Source of the DNA: Odoribacteraceae bacterium
GTDB lineage: Bacteria; Bacteroidota; Bacteroidia; Bacteroidales; Marinifilaceae
Assembly (NCBI GenBank): GCA_031279175.1
Contig: JAITJA010000046.1
Span: forward strand, 1-12,562
Direction: 5' to 3'
Length of the DNA stretch: 12,562 nt
The notes below the pieces were generated by a model, which did no database searches, had not been told where the DNA came from, and saw nothing but the letters and a program-made list of their open reading frames with translations. Each line of letters starts with the position of its first letter. The stretch's first letter is position 1. Positions 6,654 to 12,562 of the stretch are shown one piece after another. The position numbers were made by a program, and so were the translations under genes.

Positions 6654-8657
6654 ATGTTTAAGCTGGAATCCACTTACAAACCGACGGGCGACCAGCCGGA
6701 AGCAATCGAGCAGCTGACGAAAGGCCTGATCGGGGGGAGCGATTACCAGGTATTGATGGGCGTGACCGGCTCGGGGAAGACCTTCACCGTGGCGAACGTC
6801 GTGCAGGCGGTGCAACGCCCGACGCTCGTGTTGAGCCACAACAAGACGCTGGCCGCCCAGTTGTATGGCGAGTTCAAAGCCTTTTTCCCGTCGAACGCGG
6901 TAGAGTATTTCGTCTCCTATTACGATTATTACCAGCCGGAAGCCTACCTGCCCGTCACCAACACCTATATAGAAAAGGATATGGCTGTCAACGAGGAACT
7001 GGACAAGCTCCGGTTGCGCGCCACCGCCAGCTTGCTCTCCGGTCGTCGCGACGTGCTGGTTGTCTCCTCGGTATCTTGCCTGTACAGCATGTCCGATCCC
7101 ACGACCTTCGGTGCTAACATCGTCATCCTGGATCGCGGCATGAAAATCACGCGGAATCAACTCCTGCGCCGGCTCGTGGACGCGCTTTACGTGAACAACG
7201 ATGTCGAGTTCAAGCGGGGATCTTTCCGGGCGAGAGGAGGGACGGTGGATGTTTTTCCCTCCGTGGAGAGCCTGGATGGGGTCGCGTACCGGATTGATTT
7301 CTGGGGAGAGGAGATCGAGCGCATCTCCTCGTTCGATCCCGAGACGGGCCGGAAAATCAACGATATGGAACACCTGAATATCTACCCGGCGAATCTTTTC
7401 ATGACAGATAGGGCGGTGGTCCGCAAGGCGACTTTCGAGATAGAGAAGGATCTCCGCGTGCAGCTCGAGGCTTTCCGCGCTGCCGGTAAGCAACTCGAGG
7501 CAAAGCGACTGGAGGAGCGCGTGTGCCATGACGTGGAGATGCTCCGAGAGCTGGGGTATTGCAGTGGCGTCGAGAACTATTCCCGTTATTTTGACGGGCG
7601 TCCTGCCGGTCGTCGCCCGTTCTGCCTGCTGGACTATTTCCCGGATGATTTGCTCTTGATCGTCGACGAGTCGCACGTGACGCTCCCGCAGGTCAGGGCG
7701 ATGAACGGCGGTGATCGCGCTCGCAAGCAAGCGTTGGTAGAATACGGTTTTCGCCTTCCGGCGTCGTTCGATAACCGCCCGCTCACGTTCGAGGAATTCG
7801 AGGGGATTACCGGCCAGACGATCTACGTGAGCGCCACGCCGACCGATTACGAGCTGTCCAAGAGTCGCGGCGTGGTCGTGGAGCAGATTATCCGCCCTAC
7901 CGGTATTCTTGATCCCGCGATCGAGGTGGTGTCGAGCAAGAACCAGATCGATCACCTGCTGAACGAGATCGAACGGCACGTGGCGACGGGAGACAAGGTG
8001 CTGGTGACGACCCTCACCAAGCGCATGGCCGAGGAGTTGACGAAGTATCTTACCCGGGTGGGTGTGAGTTGCCAGTATATCCACTCGGGCGTGGAGACGC
8101 TCGATAGGATACAGGTTCTTGATAACTTGCGACGCGGGGTGATCGACGTGCTTGTCGGCGTGAACCTCCTGCGGGAGGGGCTGGACTTACCGGAGGTGTC
8201 GCTCGTGGCGATCATCGACGCCGACAAGGAGGGCTTCCTCCGTTCTACCCGTGCCCTGATACAGACCTCTGGTCGCGCCGCCCGTCACCTGAACGGCAAG
8301 GTGATCATGTACGCCGACACGATCACTCGTTCCATGCAGGCGGCTATCGACGAGACGAACTATCGCCGGGAAAAGCAACTGGAATATAACCGGCGTCACG
8401 GTATCGTCCCGCGGAAGATCCACCGGGGCATCGAGACAGTGCTCTCGGAGACCTCCCGCGCCCCGTACCCCATCATCGAAAGGGTCGCTGCCGTGGCCGA
8501 TCCGGTGATCGCTTACGCGAGCAAGCCCGTGCTTGAGAAGATGCGCGAGAAAACCAGGGAGGCCATGCTGGCCGCGGCCAACGACATGGATTTCATCCAG
8601 GCCGCGCGACTACGAGACGAGATGTTCGAGATAGAAAAACGATTGAACGAGAAGTAG
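6654..8657 (+). CDS. uvrB: Excinuclease ABC subunit UvrB
   Basis: Damage-verifying helicase-like subunit of nucleotide excision repair. It is delivered to lesions by UvrA and recruits UvrC. At 667 residues it is full length. The N-terminal FKLESTYKPTGDQPEAI is characteristic. Walker A GVTGSGKT lies at 36-43, the beta-hairpin that clamps DNA begins near YYDYYQPEAY (89-98), the DESH Walker B is at 338-341, the helicase domain contains YVSATP (391-396), motif VI QTSGRAAR is at 537-544, and the C-terminal UVR domain that contacts UvrC is at about 625-660. The start at MFKLES fits the family and lies 3 nt after the thioesterase stop. No uvrA or uvrC is nearby. No LexA-type box was recognised upstream. 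Confidence 0.98.
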   Translation: MFKLESTYKPTGDQPEAIEQLTKGLIGGSDYQVLMGVTGSGKTFTVANVVQAVQRPTLVLSHNKTLAAQLYGEFKAFFPSNAVEYFVSYYDYYQPEAYLPVTNTYIEKDMAVNEELDKLRLRATASLLSGRRDVLVVSSVSCLYSMSDPTTFGANIVILDRGMKITRNQLLRRLVDALYVNNDVEFKRGSFRARGGTVDVFPSVESLDGVAYRIDFWGEEIERISSFDPETGRKINDMEHLNIYPANLFMTDRAVVRKATFEIEKDLRVQLEAFRAAGKQLEAKRLEERVCHDVEMLRELGYCSGVENYSRYFDGRPAGRRPFCLLDYFPDDLLLIVDESHVTLPQVRAMNGGDRARKQALVEYGFRLPASFDNRPLTFEEFEGITGQTIYVSATPTDYELSKSRGVVVEQIIRPTGILDPAIEVVSSKNQIDHLLNEIERHVATGDKVLVTTLTKRMAEELTKYLTRVGVSCQYIHSGVETLDRIQVLDNLRRGVIDVLVGVNLLREGLDLPEVSLVAIIDADKEGFLRSTRALIQTSGRAARHLNGKVIMYADTITRSMQAAIDETNYRREKQLEYNRRHGIVPRKIHRGIETVLSETSRAPYPIIERVAAVADPVIAYASKPVLEKMREKTREAMLAAANDMDFIQAARLRDEMFEIEKRLNEK

Positions 8658-8677
8658 CGCCGCGGTGACGGGCGTTC

Positions 8678-10852
8678 TTAATTGCCATGCTTCGAGTGGA
8701 ATTTCAGCCGCATCAGCCGGAGGTCGTCCTCGGAGTAGTCGCCGCCAAATTCCTCGTAGGCCTCGGAGATATTATCCGAGGTTGCTTCCATGAAATAAGC
8801 AAAGATCTCCGCCTGTTGATCCTCGTCGAGAATCCGGTTGATGTGGTAATCGAGGTTTAGTTTCGTACCGGAGAAGACGATGGCTTCCATCTCCTTGATT
8901 AATTCCTCGAACGACAAGCCCTCCGCGAGGGCGATATCTTCCAGCTCGATCTTGCGGTCGATATTCTGTATAATGTGTACCTTGAACTTCGATTTATTGA
9001 TCACGGTTTTCACCACCATGTCCTGTGCCCGTTCGATCTCGTTATCCTCGACGTATTTCTTGATCACCTCGACGAACTCTTTCCCGTACTTCTGTGCCTT
9101 CCCGACGCCGACGCCCTGGATATTGGCCAGTTCCTCTATCATGATGGGATAGTGGATGCACATGTCCTCGATGGAGGGATCCTGGAAGATGACGTATGGT
9201 GGTAGCTCGTGTTTCTTGGCGATCTTTTTCCTGAGATCCTTGAGTATGGCGAACAGGGTATTATCGAGGGCCGACACGCCTCCTTTATCGTGCATCTTCT
9301 CCTCGGATTCGTCAAAGTTATGATCTTCCATCAACATGAAATTCTTGGGGCGCTTCATGAAATTGTGTCCTGCTTGCGTCAACTTGATCACCCCGTATTG
9401 TTCGATATCCTTCTCGATCAACCCGCCGATCAGCGCCCTGCGGAAGACCATGTTCCAGAACTGCGCGCTCTTCTCGCAGCCGATCCCGAACACGTCCAGT
9501 TCGTCGTGGCGGTAAGACTTAATATTCGAGTCACTCTCCCCGGTCAGGATATTGACGAGGTGATCGACCTTAAACTTTTCTCTCACCTCCATGACCACGT
9601 GCAACGCGTCGAGCAAGAACTCCTTCCCCTCGAATTCCTTCTTCGGGTAGAGGCAATTGTCGCACGACCCGCAGTTCTCGTCGGGATAGTTCTCCCCGAA
9701 ATAATGCAGCAGCACTTTCCGCCGGCACAAGGAAGACTCCGCGTAAGAGACCGTCTCGAGCAGTAATTGCTTCCCGATCTCCTGCTCGGCAACCGGCTTC
9801 CCCTGCATGAACTTCTCCAGCTTTTGGATATCCTTGTAACTATAAAAGGTGAGACATATCCCCTCGCCGCCGTCCCGTCCGGCGCGTCCGGTTTCCTGGT
9901 AATACCCCTCGAGGCTCTTCGGGATATCGTAATGGATCACGAAGCGCACGTCCGGCTTATCGATGCCCATCCCGAAGGCGATGGTGGCGACGATAACATT
10001 CACCTCCTCCATCAAGAACCTGTCCTGGTTCGTGCTCCTGGCGATCGGGTCCATACCGGCGTGATAGGCGGCGGCCTTGATCCCGTTCACGTTGAGCAAT
10101 TCGGTCAGCTCCTCCACTCGCTTGCGGCTCAGGCAATATATAATCCCTGACTTCCCCTCGTTATTCTTGATATACTTGATAATCTCTTTTGCCGGTTCAA
10201 TCTTGGGGCGCACCTCGTAATAAAGGTTCGGGCGATTAAACGAGGACTTGAACACCAGCGCGTCCAGCATGTCCAGGTTCTTTTGTATATCGTGCTGCAC
10301 CTTTGGCGTTGCCGTTGCCGTCAGGGCGATGATCGGCGCTCTACCGATTTGCTCGACGATCGGGCGAATCCTCCGGTATTCCGTGCGGAAATCGTGGCCC
10401 CACTCGGAGATACAGTGGGCCTCGTCCACGGCGAAAAAGGAGATATGAATCTTCCTCAGGAACTCGACATTGCTCTCCTTCGTCAACGATTCGGGCGCCA
10501 CGTAGAGCAGTTTCGTTTTCCCGCTCACCACGTCCTCTTTCACCTTAATAATCTCTGTCTTGTTCAGGGAAGAATTCATGAAATGGGCAACGCCCTCCGT
10601 CTCGCTAAACGCGCGCATGGCGTCTACCTGGTTTTTCATCAAGGCGATCAATGGCGAAATCACGATCGACGTGCCTTCGAGGATAAGGGCCGGCAACTGG
10701 TAGCACAACGACTTCCCCCCCCCGGTTGGCATCAGGACGAAGATATTCTTCCCTGCCAGCACGTTTCTAATAATTGCCTCCTGGTTTCCCTTGAAGTTAT
10801 CGAAACCGAAATACGTCTTTAATTTAGCGTGTAAGTCAATTTTCGTTCCCAT
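8678..10852 (-). CDS. recQ: ATP-dependent DNA helicase RecQ
   Basis: 3'-5' DNA helicase of recombination and replication-fork repair, 724 residues from the chosen start. In that numbering: Walker A PTGGGKS (42-48), DEAH box (143-146), motif VI QETGRAGRDG (319-328), the RecQ zinc-site cysteines 376, 394, 397 and 400 (CRRK, then CGSCDNC), winged-helix region to about 510, HRDC domain at about 530-605, and a further C-terminal helical extension typical of Bacteroidota RecQ. An in-frame ATG at 10897 would add 15 residues. I prefer 10852 because family members start shortly before DLHAKLKTYFGF and the added codons are AT-rich like a leader. Convergent with uvrB, with 20 bp between the stops, and divergent from kdsD. 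Confidence 0.97.
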   Translation of the reverse strand: MGTKIDLHAKLKTYFGFDNFKGNQEAIIRNVLAGKNIFVLMPTGGGKSLCYQLPALILEGTSIVISPLIALMKNQVDAMRAFSETEGVAHFMNSSLNKTEIIKVKEDVVSGKTKLLYVAPESLTKESNVEFLRKIHISFFAVDEAHCISEWGHDFRTEYRRIRPIVEQIGRAPIIALTATATPKVQHDIQKNLDMLDALVFKSSFNRPNLYYEVRPKIEPAKEIIKYIKNNEGKSGIIYCLSRKRVEELTELLNVNGIKAAAYHAGMDPIARSTNQDRFLMEEVNVIVATIAFGMGIDKPDVRFVIHYDIPKSLEGYYQETGRAGRDGGEGICLTFYSYKDIQKLEKFMQGKPVAEQEIGKQLLLETVSYAESSLCRRKVLLHYFGENYPDENCGSCDNCLYPKKEFEGKEFLLDALHVVMEVREKFKVDHLVNILTGESDSNIKSYRHDELDVFGIGCEKSAQFWNMVFRRALIGGLIEKDIEQYGVIKLTQAGHNFMKRPKNFMLMEDHNFDESEEKMHDKGGVSALDNTLFAILKDLRKKIAKKHELPPYVIFQDPSIEDMCIHYPIMIEELANIQGVGVGKAQKYGKEFVEVIKKYVEDNEIERAQDMVVKTVINKSKFKVHIIQNIDRKIELEDIALAEGLSFEELIKEMEAIVFSGTKLNLDYHINRILDEDQQAEIFAYFMEATSDNISEAYEEFGGDYSEDDLRLMRLKFHSKHGN

Positions 10853-10948
10853 TTGATTTTCTTCTGCACTTCTTGTTTTAATATTATGGTTCTTCATTCT
10901 CGTGATAGATCACTCCCCTTCCCGGACGAAATATCCTTTAAGGGAATG

Positions 10949-10978
10949 CAAATTTAGAACTTAATTTTGTTGTGCAAA
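10949..10978 (-). promoter_or_regulatory. recQ promoter (-33 TTTG, -7 TAAATTTG)
   Basis: Read on the minus strand, TTTG (10978-10975) is followed after 18 bases by TAAATTTG (10956-10949). Both elements match the Bacteroidota primary sigma consensus, and the spacing is close to the usual 19 or so. Transcription would start near 10942, giving a leader of about 90 nt to the chosen recQ start. This is the best promoter in the window. Confidence 0.65.
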
Positions 10979-11035
10979 TAAAATGCGCGGGATAATTCTA
11001 CCGGGGCGAGAGACAATCCAACCGGGGAAAAATAA

Positions 11036-11043
11036 TACTTTTG
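11036..11043 (+). promoter_or_regulatory. Candidate kdsD -7 promoter box
   Basis: TACTTTTG matches TAnnTTTG fully, 75 bases before the kdsD ATG. A -33 TTTG is not evident at the expected place. Two direct copies of ACCGGGG (11000-11006 and 11021-11027, 21 bp apart) lie just upstream and could be an activator site; that is inference. Confidence 0.4.
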
Positions 11044-11118
11044 CCACCGGGATTTAGAAGTAGACAAGGACAGGGTGGTGTTTTTACCCCCGGCAAACCA
11101 CATCTTAAATAGCATGAC

Positions 11119-12090
11119 ATGACAGTAGACATAAAAAAAATCGCCCGCGACGTGATACGAGACGAGGCAAAAGCAATCCGCGACCTGGAATCCTGCATCG
11201 ACGATGATTTCGAGGCCGTCGTCAAGCTCGTTTACGAGAGCAAGGGACGCGTGATACTCACCGGCATCGGGAAAAGCGCCCTGATCGCGACGAAAATCGT
11301 GGCCACCTTGAACTCTACCGGCACGCCATCATTCTTCATGCATGCCGCCGACGCCATTCACGGCGACCTCGGGATGATTCGCCCGGAGGACGTCGTGATC
11401 TGCCTCTCGAAGAGCGGGAACACGCCGGAAATCAAGATGCTCGTCCCGTTGATACGCAACGTGGGAAACGCCAATATCGTCGCGATGGTCTCCGACGCGG
11501 GGTCGTTCCTGGCAAAAAACGCCCGACACGTCCTCAGGGCGACGATCGAGAAGGAGGCGGGAGCGCTGGAACTGGCACCGACGAGCTCGACCACCGCGCA
11601 GCTCGTGCTGGGGGACGCCCTGGCCATGTGCCTGATCGAGTGCAGGAGCTTCTCGAGCGGGGATTTCGCCAGGTATCACCCGGGAGGATCGCTCGGGAAA
11701 CGCCTCTACACGCGGGTCGCCGACGTGTATGATCGCGCCAACAGGCCGGCCGTGAACGTCAATACCGGGATCCGCCCCTTGATCCTCGCCATCTCGAGGG
11801 GGAGACTCGGCGCGGTCGCCGTCGTCGACGAGGGGAACAAGCTGATCGGGATTATCACCGACGGCGACTTGCGACGCATGATGGAGAAGCACGAGAACAC
11901 GGACGGGCTGACTGCCGGGGAGATCATGTCGTCAACACCCAAGACGACCCTCGAGGAGGAACTGGCATATAACGCGCACCGCGTGATGAAGCAATACAGC
12001 ATCACGCAACTGGTCGTCACCGATCAAGAGGGTCACTACAAGGGGATCGTACACCTGCACGACATCCTGCGAGAGGGCGTGGTCGGGTGA
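11119..12090 (+). CDS. kdsD: D-arabinose 5-phosphate isomerase (KpsF/GutQ family)
   Basis: Cytosolic sugar isomerase of 323 residues converting ribulose 5-phosphate to arabinose 5-phosphate, the first step toward Kdo for lipopolysaccharide. The SIS domain spans about 40-180, with GIGKS (49-53), HAADAIHGDLG (75-85), SKSGNTPE (97-104) and APTSSTTAQLVLGDALA (153-169), followed by HPGGSLGKR (187-195). Two CBS domains follow (about 200-255 and 265-320), a frequent regulatory module. Lys52, His81, Glu104, Glu146 and His187 line up in order with the active-site residues of E. coli KdsD as I recall them (Lys59, His88, Glu111, Glu152, His193). The ATG at 11119 is the only sensible start: the ATG at 11114 meets a stop after two codons. 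It is divergent from recQ, an arrangement common in Bacteroidales. No kdsA, kdsB or kdsC is in the window. Confidence 0.95.
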   Translation: MTVDIKKIARDVIRDEAKAIRDLESCIDDDFEAVVKLVYESKGRVILTGIGKSALIATKIVATLNSTGTPSFFMHAADAIHGDLGMIRPEDVVICLSKSGNTPEIKMLVPLIRNVGNANIVAMVSDAGSFLAKNARHVLRATIEKEAGALELAPTSSTTAQLVLGDALAMCLIECRSFSSGDFARYHPGGSLGKRLYTRVADVYDRANRPAVNVNTGIRPLILAISRGRLGAVAVVDEGNKLIGIITDGDLRRMMEKHENTDGLTAGEIMSSTPKTTLEEELAYNAHRVMKQYSITQLVVTDQEGHYKGIVHLHDILREGVVG

Positions 12091-12263
12091 CGCGAGAAGG
12101 GTCTCTTCCCTGCTTGTCGCGAGTAGAAAACATGCAATAATCTATCCCTGCCAGGGGAACGCGCGTCGCGCTTGCTCCAGCGGGCCTCGTGCTCCCGCGG
12201 GTTAGCCCCCCCTTGTATAGACCGGCCTCCCGGGGTGAGAGAAACATGTCGCGAGTACGCGAG
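12091..12263. other. Non-coding stretch after kdsD
   Basis: No gene is supportable; minus-strand frames over 12017-12278 overlap kdsD and look like GC-rich shadows. Structures seen are CGCGA (12091-12095) against TCGCG (12117-12121), an odd palindrome CCCTGCCAGGG (12146-12156), and TCGCG (12249-12253) against CGCGA (12258-12262). The 11-mer TGTCGCGAGTA occurs twice in direct orientation (12115-12125 and 12247-12257), framing the stretch. Confidence 0.5.
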
Positions 12264-12296
12264 AGAGTGTCCCGTCAAGGGGCACTCTTATTATAT
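12264..12296 (+). terminator. Terminator-like hairpin before the 41-bp array
   Basis: AGAGTGTCCC (12264-12273) pairs with GGGGCACTCT (12279-12288), ten pairs including one T-G, around the loop GTCAA, followed by an A/T-only tail TTATTATAT. It fits an intrinsic terminator for rightward transcription, 174 nt after the kdsD stop. On the minus strand no T-run follows, so it would be one-way. Confidence 0.6.
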
Positions 12297-12301
12297 CATG
12301 A

Positions 12302-12562
12302 ACTTCCGGGGGCTCCCGGAACCTTCCCCCGGCCCGCGGGGGACTTCCGGGGGCTCCCGGAACCTTCCCACGATCCCGGGGAGACTTCCGGGGGCTACCG
12401 GAACCTTCCCCCGATCCCGGGGAGACTTCCGGGGGCTACCGGAATCTTCCCACGGCCCGTGGGGGACTTCCGGGAGTTCCCGGAACCTTCCCACGAGTCA
12501 GGGGAGACTTTCGGGGGCTCCCGGAACCGTGCCGGGGGGTCGGGCGGACTTCCGGGAGCTCC
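12302..12562. repeat. 41-bp GC-rich tandem repeat array (6 full copies, open to the right)
   Basis: Units begin exactly at 12302, 12343, 12384, 12425, 12466 and 12507, with a seventh started at 12548 and cut by the window edge. Every unit is 41 bp. Each unit opens with an inverted repeat of the form TTCCGGG-4 bases-CCCGGAA, and units 1-5 carry a second, weaker one (CCC and GGG at unit positions 25-27 and 37-39). The period is not a multiple of three, so no single frame repeats through it and it does not encode a repeat protein. There are no unique spacers, so it is not CRISPR. Unit 6 is the most diverged in its second half. Confidence 0.95.

Noticed and set aside
6246..8084. Long minus-strand open frame (612 codons) antisense to the thioesterase and uvrB
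   Set aside because: Both plus-strand genes are unmistakable. The antisense product has the His/Arg/Asp-rich look of a GC shadow and spans two unrelated genes.
8262..8285. UvrB motif VI reading QTSGRAAR rather than QTIGRAAR
   Set aside because: This position varies in Bacteroidota UvrB; the arginines that matter are kept.
9209..9766. Plus-strand open frame opposite recQ
   Set aside because: Shadow of recQ; no family features and no promoter.
12091..12263. tRNA or known structured RNA
   Set aside because: I looked for a cloverleaf and a GGTTCRANNC-like arm and found none; the stems present are short.
12291..12494. Minus-strand repeat-like protein across the 41-bp array
   Set aside because: The period of 41 shifts frame in each unit, so the apparent peptide repeats arise from different frames of the same DNA; the frame is open only by base composition.
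12302..12562. CRISPR array
   Set aside because: The whole 41-bp unit repeats with no unique spacers, and no cas gene is present.

Overview
The window looks like chromosomal DNA of a Bacteroidales bacterium (phylum Bacteroidota), with a GC content that seems by eye to be in the mid-50s percent. The reasons are the Bacteroidota-type RecQ (about 725 residues with its own C-terminal extension), a secreted GH92 alpha-mannosidase, an Uup-like ABC-F protein with the Walker A variant common in this phylum, promoters of the TAnnTTTG type, A-rich rather than Shine-Dalgarno leaders, and the recQ / arabinose-5-phosphate isomerase divergent pair often seen in this group. I cannot name the genus.

Layout: (1) 1-88, a 21-bp tandem array running off the left edge. 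(2) 89-527, a stretch with no convincing gene. (3) 528-5941, minus strand, a tight three-gene transcription unit reading right to left: uup-like ABC-F ATPase, then secreted GH92 mannosidase (12-nt gap), then a YbdG-type MscS channel (1-nt overlap). (4) 5942-6263, a 322-bp divergent control region with two adjacent hairpins and a perfect 12-bp palindrome. (5) 6264-8657, plus strand, a FlK-like hotdog thioesterase followed 3 nt later by uvrB. (6) 8678-10852, minus strand, recQ, convergent with uvrB across 20 bp. (7) 10853-11118, a divergent recQ/kdsD promoter region. (8) 11119-12090, plus strand, kdsD (SIS plus two CBS domains). (9) 12091-12301, non-coding, ending in a terminator-like hairpin. 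(10) 12302-12562, a 41-bp GC-rich tandem array running off the right edge.

The genes are mostly household functions: nucleotide excision repair (UvrB), recombinational repair (RecQ), the first step of Kdo synthesis for lipopolysaccharide (KdsD), ribosome rescue or resolution (ABC-F), osmotic protection (MscS/YbdG), acyl-CoA clearance (thioesterase) and host or yeast mannan trimming (GH92). There is no defence island, phage, transposon, CRISPR array, rRNA or recognisable tRNA. No new multi-gene system is evident. The least explained parts are the two edge arrays, both of which are hairpin-forming with a period close to a whole number of DNA helical turns, and the structured ABC-F/thioesterase intergenic region.
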